Source: Flexithrix dorotheae DSM 6795
GTDB taxonomy: Bacteria > Bacteroidota > Bacteroidia > Cytophagales > Flammeovirgaceae
Assembly (NCBI RefSeq): GCF_000379765.1
Contig: NZ_KB903445.1
Location: forward strand, 1 to 64,000
Direction: 5' to 3'
DNA: 64,000 nucleotides
Part shown: piece after piece, positions 56,301-64,000 of the stretch
How positions within the stretch are numbered: position 1 is the stretch's first letter
Layout: each line of letters begins with the position of its first letter
Position numbers and translations under genes: made by a program
Notes under the pieces: generated by a model
Databases searched by the model: none
Seen by the model: the letters and a program-made list of their open reading frames with translations, nothing else
What the model was told of the DNA's origin: nothing

Positions 56301-56681
56301 GTGGATGAAGAACAAGGGGTGGGATTGATAAAAGAAACTAGACATGAACTAAACAATAAGTTGAATTTTTTGGGTATTCACCAAAAAAAACATAGTGAGT
56401 CGCTAACTTCATCTGTAAATATTTTGAGAAGTGGATATTTTGAAGGGGAACAAATCACTTCTCAAGTACTATACAGTTCTGTCTGGACAGTTACTGCTTT
56501 CTATTCAGTTTCTGAAAAAAACGATCTAAGGCAATTAATGCCTGATTATATGCTCAAATGGATTTGCAAAAAGCTGACTTTTCGTAAACCTGAGTTTTAT
56601 TACAATACCTGTGGGATGAAGCGTAATCTGAGTGCCAAGGAGAAGCATATCCGTGAAGTATTAACCCTTTTTATGGGATAG
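56301..56681 (+). CDS. Hypothetical protein before the second sigma factor
   Basis: A 126-residue frame from a GTG at 56301, ending 19 bp before the sigma start. Motifs such as YMLKWICKKLTFRKPEFYYN and NLSAKEKHIREVLTLFMG show a helical, basic protein with no signal peptide. No family is recognised. Its tight spacing to the sigma gene suggests co-transcription; it may be a regulator or a leftover reading frame. Confidence 0.45.
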   Translation: MDEEQGVGLIKETRHELNNKLNFLGIHQKKHSESLTSSVNILRSGYFEGEQITSQVLYSSVWTVTAFYSVSEKNDLRQLMPDYMLKWICKKLTFRKPEFYYNTCGMKRNLSAKEKHIREVLTLFMG

Positions 56682-56700
56682 ATTTTAAATTTATTACAGG

Positions 56701-57264
56701 ATGCCTGGAGAAAATAAAAAACTACTTAAAGGAATAAATCAGGGGGAAGAATGGGTATTCAACTATATCTTCGATCATTATTATGCGATGTTGTGTGTAT
56801 TTGCTAATAAAATTGTCGGAGATTTTGACACGGCTGAAGATATTGTACAAGGCCTAATTTTAAAACTTTGGGAAGAAAGAGATTCAATACAAATTAAATC
56901 CTCTTTAAAAGCTTATCTATTTCAGGCGGTTAAAAATAAATGCTATAATCATGTAAAGCAATTCCAGGTGAGAAACGAAATTAATCAAAAGTTAATTGAA
57001 GAGATTAACCAAAATGTTGAAAATGCTTTTGCCATTGAAGAATTATCCCAAAAAATATATCTGGCAATAGCATCTTTGCCTCCACAGTGTAGAAAGATAT
57101 TTAAACTTAGTCGGTTTAGTGGCTTAAAACATCAGGAAATTGCAGACCAATATCAGATATCTGTCAAAACTGTAAAGGCTCAAATCAGCAAAGCACTACA
57201 AATATTAAGAGAACAATTAAAAGATTATATAGCACTTTTAGTATTGATTATCAATGTTATATAA
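56701..57264 (+). CDS. ECF-type RNA polymerase sigma factor
   Basis: A 187-residue sigma factor: region 2 at about 15-90 (DTAEDIVQGLILKLWEERDS) and region 4 at about 120-172 with HTH FSGLKHQEIADQYQISVKTV. It pairs with the FecR gene 123 bp downstream and the STN-bearing SusC beyond. As in the first locus, the protein ends in a hydrophobic tail (IALLVLIINVI). Full length for the family. Confidence 0.93.
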   Translation: MPGENKKLLKGINQGEEWVFNYIFDHYYAMLCVFANKIVGDFDTAEDIVQGLILKLWEERDSIQIKSSLKAYLFQAVKNKCYNHVKQFQVRNEINQKLIEEINQNVENAFAIEELSQKIYLAIASLPPQCRKIFKLSRFSGLKHQEIADQYQISVKTVKAQISKALQILREQLKDYIALLVLIINVI

Positions 57265-57387
57265 TCAAATTTCATTTATTCTCAATGCTTAAATAGGTCC
57301 TTTTCCTATTTCACCTGTCACATTAATGAAATAACCTATAAAATAGGTGTATAATGTCCAAAATGCATTTTAAAGTTTTGAATAATA

Positions 57388-58455
57388 ATGGAAGGCGAAA
57401 AACCCAACTCTGATCTTATTGATTGGAATATACTAGTTTCGGTAATTACCCACCAGGCAACTGATGGGGAAATAGAAGCATGGAGGAAATGGATTAATGA
57501 AAGTCAGGAAAATCAAAAAATTTATAATGAGTTAAAGCAGGTTTGGAATATTTCCATTAAGGCTAAAGACTATGAATTATTAGATGTTGAGAAAGCAAAA
57601 CAAAATGTAAAGGAGCAATTAATATCAAAGGGAGAGTTTTTTAAATCGGCAAAAAAAGAGAAACCAAAAGGAGGAGTTTATTACCTGAATAAGAAATCGA
57701 AGATGATATTGAAATTGGCTGCGAGCCTGCTTCTTCTCATTTGTGTAACTTATTTTATCAACAAAAATAATGCTGACGAAGGTAAACTCGAAGTCTATAA
57801 AGGTGGGGAATACATAGAAAGAACTACTCAAAGAGGTGAGAAACTTACGATTCGACTCATGGATGGTTCCTCTGTAAAATTAAATGTGGAAAGTAAAATT
57901 ATTTTTCCAAAGCATTTCTCAGATAGCAGTAGAGAAATTTTTCTGGAAGGGGAAGCTTTTTTTGAGGTAGTAAAAGATAGGAATAGACCCTTTATAGTTT
58001 CTACTCCATATCTTAATACAAGAGTTTTGGGGACGTCATTTAATGTAAATACAAAACAAGGAAATAACAATGTACAGGTGGCATTGGTTAGCGGTAAGGT
58101 AGAGGTTACACCAAAGCATCCAAATAAAGGAAATAAGCCGATAGTTTTAAAGCCAGATGAAATGGTAGAATTCAACAAAGAACAGGAGCAGTTTTTAAAA
58201 TCTAAATTTGATTATACGGCTATTATTGGGTGGAAAGATGATATCTTAACCTTTAATAATGCAGACTTTGAGACTATCAAAACCAAGATTGAGAAGTGGT
58301 ATGGGGTGACGATTATTATGAAATATAATGGGAAAATGGAAAAAGGTTTTACAGCATCATATAAAAACAAATCCCTGGAAACAGTTCTACAAGGGGTCTG
58401 TTTTTCATTTGGATTTCAATATGAGTACAAGGAAAATATTGTAATTATTTATTAA
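57388..58455 (+). CDS. FecR-family anti-sigma factor
   Basis: A 355-residue single-pass regulator. Cytoplasmic anti-sigma part 1-105 (ATDGEIEAWRKWINESQENQ), membrane helix about 106-124 (LAASLLLLICVTYFI), FecR domain about 150-250 (LMDGSSVKLNVESKIIFP, EGEAFFEVV) and a DUF4974-type end (FETIKTKIEKWYGVTIIM). It should relay the state of the next SusC to the preceding sigma factor. Confidence 0.92.
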   Translation: MEGEKPNSDLIDWNILVSVITHQATDGEIEAWRKWINESQENQKIYNELKQVWNISIKAKDYELLDVEKAKQNVKEQLISKGEFFKSAKKEKPKGGVYYLNKKSKMILKLAASLLLLICVTYFINKNNADEGKLEVYKGGEYIERTTQRGEKLTIRLMDGSSVKLNVESKIIFPKHFSDSSREIFLEGEAFFEVVKDRNRPFIVSTPYLNTRVLGTSFNVNTKQGNNNVQVALVSGKVEVTPKHPNKGNKPIVLKPDEMVEFNKEQEQFLKSKFDYTAIIGWKDDILTFNNADFETIKTKIEKWYGVTIIMKYNGKMEKGFTASYKNKSLETVLQGVCFSFGFQYEYKENIVIIY

Positions 58456-58516
58456 TCATAATCATAGCCTATGAGAATAGTATAAACGGAAAACGGTCCT
58501 TTAATTAAGGAAAAAA

Positions 58517-58539
58517 GCCAGAAGGATAAAACCTCTGGC
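58517..58539 (+). promoter_or_regulatory. Hairpin between FecR and SusC, second locus
   Basis: GCCAGAAGG (58517-58525) pairs with CCTCTGGC (58532-58539) with one bulged base and a six-base loop. It occupies the same place as the 4702-4729 hairpin and shares its GCCAG/CTGGC base. Confidence 0.5.
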
Positions 58540-58659
58540 CTTCAAATTACTTCTCTATTTAAGATTGCAAAGAGGTCATTGCGGGACGTCCTTTGCAAAA
58601 AAATATAGCAGAAGAATAATAGCATTTTGATAAAAAATTTACCAAAACATATTAAAGAT

Positions 58660-61600
58660 ATGAAATTGAAAATACTAAGACAAATTTTAATGATGTCAAA
58701 ATATACATTATTTGGTTTTTTTGTCCACTGTTTCTTATGTGGGATGCTTGTGGCAAATGATGCAAATTCACAAAAAAATAGTGTGGAAGAAATCTTTCTC
58801 ACTTTAAATTTAGAAGCACAACCTTTAGAACTTGCCTTCAAAGAAATTCAATCTAAAACAAGCTTTGATTTTGCTTATAACAAAAGTGTAATTGATAAAA
58901 AACAATTAGTAACTATAAAAGCTCAGAATGAGTCACTAGGTAATATATTACGCTACTTATCTAAAAATACCGGGTTACGATTCAAACGAGTAGATGAATC
59001 TATTCATGTAGGCAAAAAAGAAATATTTGCCCCATCTCTAGAAGAGGTAATCAGTAATACCTTTCAGGTAAAAATCACTGGTTTAGTTACTGCTGAAGAT
59101 GGAGAAGCTTTACCTGGTGTGAGTATTCTGATAAAAGGTACCACAAATGGCACTACAACTGGTTTAGATGGGACATATTCATTGAATGTTCCTGAAAATT
59201 CTATTATACAGTATAGTTATATAGGATATCAAACTAAAGAAATTGAGGTAGTTAATCAGTCCGTAATTAACGTTGCCCTTGCTCCAGACCTGGAACAACT
59301 GGAAGAAGTAGTGGTGATTGGGTATGGTACGCAGAAAAAAACCACTGTTACAGGTGCGGTAAGCTCAATTAGTGGCGATGAAATCTCGGAAATACCCGTA
59401 CCTAATATTACACACTCAATGGCAGGGCGAATGCCTGGTGTAATTATGAGACCAACTGGAGGACAGCCGGGATTTGATGATCCATCAATTAGCATTAGGG
59501 GAGTTGTGACTACCGGTAATAGTGCTCCACTGGTTGTTGTAGATGGGATTATTAGGGATAATATAAGACAAATTGATCCATCAACAATTGAAAATGTCAC
59601 GGTTCTTAAAGATGCGGCTGCAGTTGCTCCGTACGGAATGGGAGGAGCAAATGGTGTAATACTTATTACAACAAAAAAGGGCAAAAGCGGAAAGCCGGTA
59701 GTTAGGTTCAATACCTCATTAGGCTTCCAAAATCCAACTTATGTTCCTGATATGTTAAGTGCACGGGATTATATGATTCTTCAAAACGAAGGCTACTACA
59801 ATCAAACTCCCGATGGAACAACACCACCTAATGATCCTCAATTGATTGCTGATTATAATCGCCTACATCAGGAAGATCCATGGAGATATCCGGATTCTGA
59901 ATTTATTGATGTTTGGAATAAAAATGCATTGATCCAAAATCATAATGTTGAACTTAGCGGTGGTACAGATAATGTAAATTATCATGCTGGAGTTGGATTT
60001 TATGATCAACAGGGGTTGTTTGATCCGGTTAATTATAAAAGGTATAATTTTAATCTTAGCCTGGAAATGAAGGCGACTAAAACCACTAAGGTGGGGATAT
60101 CACTTTATGGAACCGTTGAAAAAACGAACAGCTTGGATCCTGATGAGCAAATAGCAGAACCGAATAACAATGGAGAAATTAGTGGACATTTATTTAGAAG
60201 TTTTTACAAATTTATTCCTACCCAAAGTTTAATTTATCCGGGAGGAGAACAATGGGGAGAGTCTTCTGCAAGTACACCGGTTGGGGCATTAAAGTCTCCA
60301 GGTTACAAGAAAACTGACAGGAACACATTATTGTCCTCTGTTTATATTGAGCAACAACTATCTTTTATAGAAGGATTAAGTATAAAAGGGGTATTTGGCT
60401 ATGATCCAACAACCCAAAACAGGAAATCATGGCATGTTCCATTCATTTATCATGTGATTGATCTCGATGCGGATCCTTATACCTTCCAGGAAGCTGTATC
60501 CCTACAAGAAGGTAATGGTAAGCCTTATAAATGGCTATCTCTTGATAATTGGAGATCGAATAAGTATACCCTCCAGGGATTTATTAACTATAATCGTACA
60601 TTTGGAGATCACAGCATTACTGCCTTGGCTGTTGCAGAATCACAACAAACACAAAGTGATAATTTCTGGGCAAGACGGAACAATTTTGCCGTGGACCTAG
60701 ATGAATTAAGTATGGGTAGTTCCAATAAGCTGGATTATGATAATGGAGGTGGATCAAGTACAGGAAGTCAATTAGGCTATGTTTACCGTGTTGCATATTC
60801 CTATAAAGATAAATATATGCTTGAATCCTCTGGTAGATACGATGGTCACTACTATTTTGCACCGGGTAATAGGTGGGCATTCTTCCCATCCTTCTCTGCT
60901 GCATGGAGAATATCTGAAGAGGGTTTCATGTCTAAGCTTTCCGCGATTGAAAATTTAAAAATTCGAGGATCTTGGGGACAATCGGGTAATTTGGCCGGTG
61001 GTCCTTTCCAATATCTTGAAGGGTACCAACTTAGAGGCAATGCATATGCTTTTGGGCCAGGAAACCTGGTTCAGGCATCAAAGGTTCCGAGAGAGGCAAA
61101 TCCTGAAATCACATGGGAAATATCCACTAAGTATAATTTTGGTTTTGACCTGTATATGTGGAACGGTCTTCTTAGAATGGAATTCGATTACTTCCATGAA
61201 CTAAGAGACAATATGCTCCTTCAGCCACAAGTAACCTTACCTGTAGAGTATGGACTTCCGCTCTCAGAAGAAAATAAAGGTGAAATGAAGAATAATGGTA
61301 TAGAGTTATCCATTGGTACAAATAAAGAATTTGGAAATGGTTTGAATGTAGGACTAATGGGAAATTTCACGTATGCTAAAAACCAGATGATTGAAGTTTT
61401 TCAATCACAGGCTGAAGCTGCTAATCCAAACCGGACAAGGGTTGGTCAACCATTTGGTACACCATTTGGATTTAAGTCATTGGGAATGTTTACAACAAGT
61501 GATGATATAAACGGTGATGGAGTCATCGATGGGGATGATGGATACAATGTCACACAATTTGGAGTTTTGCATCCTGGTGATGTAAAGTACGCTGACCTTA

Positions 61601-62151
61601 GTGGGCCAGAAGGCGTTCCCGATGGTTTAATAGATGCTAATGATGAAACTAGTATTGGCTACCCAACTTATCCCTTAATGACATGGGGATTAACAGCACT
61701 AGCAAGCTGGAAAGGTTTTGATTTCAACATGTTCTTCCAGGGATCTGGTAAATCATCAATAAATGTTCGACAATTTATGACTGTGCCTTTTGAAAACAAT
61801 GGTAGTAACACTTCATACGAATACTTTAATAATCGTTGGACACCTGATAGCCAGGATGCTAAATACCCAAGATCAACACCTTCACCATATGCAAATAATA
61901 CAAAGAATTCGGATTTCTGGATGGTCAATACCAGCTTCTTTAGGCTTAAGAATCTAACTCTTGGATATACTTTGCCAAAGACAATTCTTGGAAATAGTGG
62001 TATTGGACCGGTAAGAATTTATTATATAGGTCAAAACCTGTTTACTGTAAGTAACCTTAAACATATTGATCCTGAATTAGGGCCAGGAATTAGAGAAAAT
62101 TCCTACCCAATTATGCAGACTCATATGTTTGGATTAAATGTCTCTTTTTAA
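58660..62151 (+). CDS. SusC/RagA-type TonB-dependent transporter with STN domain
   Basis: A 1163-residue transporter from the ATG at 58660; the frame is open from a TTG at 58627, but the opening MKLKILRQILMMSKYTLFGF matches the start of the first SusC. Order: signal peptide, STN domain (about 35-120), carboxypeptidase-regulatory-like domain (about 136-205, ALPGVSILIKGTTNGTTTGL), linker LEQLEEVVVIGYGTQKK, plug and barrel ending in GLNVSF. It should import an oligosaccharide and signal to the FecR/sigma pair. SusD follows 18 bp downstream. Divergence from the first SusC in the barrel suggests a different glycan. Confidence 0.96.
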   Translation: MKLKILRQILMMSKYTLFGFFVHCFLCGMLVANDANSQKNSVEEIFLTLNLEAQPLELAFKEIQSKTSFDFAYNKSVIDKKQLVTIKAQNESLGNILRYLSKNTGLRFKRVDESIHVGKKEIFAPSLEEVISNTFQVKITGLVTAEDGEALPGVSILIKGTTNGTTTGLDGTYSLNVPENSIIQYSYIGYQTKEIEVVNQSVINVALAPDLEQLEEVVVIGYGTQKKTTVTGAVSSISGDEISEIPVPNITHSMAGRMPGVIMRPTGGQPGFDDPSISIRGVVTTGNSAPLVVVDGIIRDNIRQIDPSTIENVTVLKDAAAVAPYGMGGANGVILITTKKGKSGKPVVRFNTSLGFQNPTYVPDMLSARDYMILQNEGYYNQTPDGTTPPNDPQLIADYNRLHQEDPWRYPDSEFIDVWNKNALIQNHNVELSGGTDNVNYHAGVGFYDQQGLFDPVNYKRYNFNLSLEMKATKTTKVGISLYGTVEKTNSLDPDEQIAEPNNNGEISGHLFRSFYKFIPTQSLIYPGGEQWGESSASTPVGALKSPGYKKTDRNTLLSSVYIEQQLSFIEGLSIKGVFGYDPTTQNRKSWHVPFIYHVIDLDADPYTFQEAVSLQEGNGKPYKWLSLDNWRSNKYTLQGFINYNRTFGDHSITALAVAESQQTQSDNFWARRNNFAVDLDELSMGSSNKLDYDNGGGSSTGSQLGYVYRVAYSYKDKYMLESSGRYDGHYYFAPGNRWAFFPSFSAAWRISEEGFMSKLSAIENLKIRGSWGQSGNLAGGPFQYLEGYQLRGNAYAFGPGNLVQASKVPREANPEITWEISTKYNFGFDLYMWNGLLRMEFDYFHELRDNMLLQPQVTLPVEYGLPLSEENKGEMKNNGIELSIGTNKEFGNGLNVGLMGNFTYAKNQMIEVFQSQAEAANPNRTRVGQPFGTPFGFKSLGMFTTSDDINGDGVIDGDDGYNVTQFGVLHPGDVKYADLSGPEGVPDGLIDANDETSIGYPTYPLMTWGLTALASWKGFDFNMFFQGSGKSSINVRQFMTVPFENNGSNTSYEYFNNRWTPDSQDAKYPRSTPSPYANNTKNSDFWMVNTSFFRLKNLTLGYTLPKTILGNSGIGPVRIYYIGQNLFTVSNLKHIDPELGPGIRENSYPIMQTHMFGLNVSF

Positions 62152-62169
62152 GGTTTAAAGCTAGAAATC

Positions 62170-63996
62170 ATGAAAAAAATAATTATGTCTATAAAACAAT
62201 TGGTATTATCAGCACTCCTAGTATTGACGGCTATTTCTTGCGATCAGGAAGAATTTTTAGAAAATGTCAACAAGACCAATCTAACCGATGCTACCCAATG
62301 GCAAACTGAATCGAATGCGGATATATTTTTAAATGATGTTTACAGTGAGGTACCCAGAAGAAGTAATTTTGCTGAGCAATTAGATTATTATACTGATGAC
62401 TATAATATAAGTCATTACTATACCGCTTCAAACTGGAGGCAGGGTGTCTGTCAGGCACCGGCAAATAGTACTGGTAGTAATTGGGGGGGGACACACGGTC
62501 CTACCGATGGATTTGACTGGAGTACATTTTATACAAAGGTTAGAAAAGTAAATACCTATATTCAGAAGATAGACGAAAATAAAGAGAATTTTTCGGTGGA
62601 ATATTACAACAAGCGTATGGATGAAGCAAGGTTCTTGAGAGCTTACTTCTATAGTGAGTATTTCATGCATGTAGGAGGTATTCCGATCTTAACAGAGCCT
62701 TTGGATCGAAATACTATGACTGATGAAGAAATGAGAAAGCCAAGAGCTACTTTTGAAGAAACCTTTAATTTCATAACTGGTGAACTTGGGGAAATAGTAA
62801 ATAATGAATATCTCGACATTAAATATGATGCTGGAAACTTAGATGCAGGTCGTGCAACTTTAGGTGCAGCACTTGCGCTGAAAGGTTGGATAGAATTATT
62901 CGCAGCCAGTCCATTATTTAATAGTGGAAGTGCTTATTTATCAGATCCAGGCAATTATGTTTCTTTTGGCAACGCTGACCCTACCAGATGGGCAACAGCA
63001 GCAGCAACTAATAAGAAGTTTATTGATGAGTATGGAAATGGCGGACCTTATGGATTATTTCCAGATATGAAAAACCTTTTTAGAGCTTCAAACGAATACA
63101 ACGAGGAGATAATATGGGATAGGCAAATCTTAGCGGATGTTGGTGGAATGGGCAGCAACTACGAACGTAGAGGAGGAGTCACCTACGTTTTAGGTCAATA
63201 TATGACCTGGGGGAATTATAATCCAACCCAGGAAGTAGTCGATGCATTTTTAATGGCTAATGGCTTGCGGATAAATGATCCAGGGTCAGGATACGACCCT
63301 CAGAATCCATATGTTAATAGAGAGCAAAGGTTTTACGAGGCCATTGTATATGATGGAGCGCCCTATAAAATGGATTGGATGCCAACTACTGATACCATTT
63401 ATACAAGAATCAACAAGACATATGCAAACCCTGATAAAACTAATCAAATTGACCTAGCAGGTAAGACCGATGTTGGAGATTCGGGGTATTATCAGAAAAA
63501 GAGGTTGAACCCTGACGCAAAACCAGCAAATGATGCTAGTGGACAAAATTATATCTTTTATCGATATGCTGAAGTTTTACTAAATTTTGCAGAAGCACAA
63601 AATGAAGCGTATGGACCAGATGCTTCGGTTTACGATGCCATTGATCAATTGCGTGAAAGAAGTAATCTTCCAAAACTTAGTATTATAAAGCCTGGATTAT
63701 CGAAGGATGAAATGCGTGAAGAAATCCTCCGGGAAAGACGTGTTGAGCTTTGCTTTGAGAACAAGAGATATTGGGATAACAAGAGGCTAAAGCAGGCCGA
63801 AGTAGTGATGAATCAAGCTCGTCACAATATGGTTATTCGATATACCAATGAAGATGATGCAACAGGACCACTGATCTATAGTGTGGAGCCAGAAGAGAAG
63901 TACGAAGTGGCATTTCATCCCAGAATGTACATGAGTCCTATTCCTCAAGCAGTAATAGGTCAAAATCCTAACGTGGAGCAAAACCCTGGATATTAA
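62170..63996 (+). CDS. SusD/RagB-type glycan-binding lipoprotein
   Basis: A 608-residue surface lipoprotein with leader ending LLVLTAISC (Cys24). SusD signatures: KRMDEARFLRAYFYSEYFMH in the TPR-like part and REEILRERRVELCFENKRYW near the end. It forms the lid of the preceding SusC. The stop is four bases from the window end, so further genes of this locus lie outside. It is shorter than the first SusD and clearly diverged from it. Confidence 0.95.
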   Translation: MKKIIMSIKQLVLSALLVLTAISCDQEEFLENVNKTNLTDATQWQTESNADIFLNDVYSEVPRRSNFAEQLDYYTDDYNISHYYTASNWRQGVCQAPANSTGSNWGGTHGPTDGFDWSTFYTKVRKVNTYIQKIDENKENFSVEYYNKRMDEARFLRAYFYSEYFMHVGGIPILTEPLDRNTMTDEEMRKPRATFEETFNFITGELGEIVNNEYLDIKYDAGNLDAGRATLGAALALKGWIELFAASPLFNSGSAYLSDPGNYVSFGNADPTRWATAAATNKKFIDEYGNGGPYGLFPDMKNLFRASNEYNEEIIWDRQILADVGGMGSNYERRGGVTYVLGQYMTWGNYNPTQEVVDAFLMANGLRINDPGSGYDPQNPYVNREQRFYEAIVYDGAPYKMDWMPTTDTIYTRINKTYANPDKTNQIDLAGKTDVGDSGYYQKKRLNPDAKPANDASGQNYIFYRYAEVLLNFAEAQNEAYGPDASVYDAIDQLRERSNLPKLSIIKPGLSKDEMREEILRERRVELCFENKRYWDNKRLKQAEVVMNQARHNMVIRYTNEDDATGPLIYSVEPEEKYEVAFHPRMYMSPIPQAVIGQNPNVEQNPGY

Positions 63997-64000
63997 CTAA

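Noticed and set aside
59256-59711. 151-codon - strand frame inside the second SusC
   Set aside because: Pro/Thr/Ser-rich translation typical of antisense to a Gly-rich plug domain; SusC on the + strand explains it.

Overview
The window is AT-rich, marine-type Bacteroidota DNA, most like the order Cytophagales. This rests on the SusC/SusD outer-membrane pairs, ECF sigma/FecR regulator pairs, proteins with type IX secretion (T9SS) C-terminal sorting domains, Bacteroidota-type RHS/YD proteins, and lipoproteins with Bacteroidota-like leaders. No rRNA, tRNA or CRISPR array was seen.

Layout. (1) 1-2.4 kb: a small mobile-element remnant (helix-turn-helix-like protein plus HUH rolling-circle Rep) and a decayed beta-helix gene. 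(2) 2.8-24.3 kb, all on the + strand: a large glycan-utilisation locus. It has an ECF sigma factor, a FecR anti-sigma, a SusC transporter with an STN signalling domain, SusD, a DUF3823-type lipoprotein, a 1189-residue double beta-helix protein exported by T9SS, two tandem GH71/99-like enzymes, GH43, GH95 alpha-L-fucosidase and GH92 alpha-mannosidase. The enzyme set suggests a fucose- and mannose-containing, possibly arabinose- or xylose-decorated glycan; the exact substrate is not determined. (3) 24.3-35 kb: a scrap-yard region. It holds a Crp/Fnr-barrel-DoxX-FMN reductase cluster cut off at its 3' end, fragments of a serine hydrolase, an IS91-type transposase and a DDE transposase, a giant T9SS repeat protein, a GH29 fucosidase and a decayed sulfatase. 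(4) 35-50.3 kb, mostly on the - strand: a Fic protein, small broken genes, and a tight operon of two coiled-coil fibre-like proteins, a four-module barrel protein, a YD/SpvB-like protein, an RHS protein with a variable C-terminus and an overlapping small membrane protein. (5) 50.9-55.5 kb: a second Fic protein whose catalytic His codon reads Tyr, a partial duplication of the Crp-barrel segment, another barrel protein, an AraC-type remnant and a membrane-bound class III nucleotide cyclase. (6) 55.5-64 kb: a second ECF sigma/FecR/SusC/SusD locus, preceded by three palindromes and running off the window end.

The best candidate for an undescribed system is the 37.6-50.3 kb operon. It looks like a Sec-exported RHS effector made with its own partner proteins and a candidate immunity protein, with no visible type VI or T9SS signals. 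The most compact single anomaly is the Fic protein with Tyr in place of His in its catalytic motif. Two dispersed repeat families (25.5/52.0 kb and 24.7/54.0 kb) show that the scrap-yard regions have exchanged DNA.
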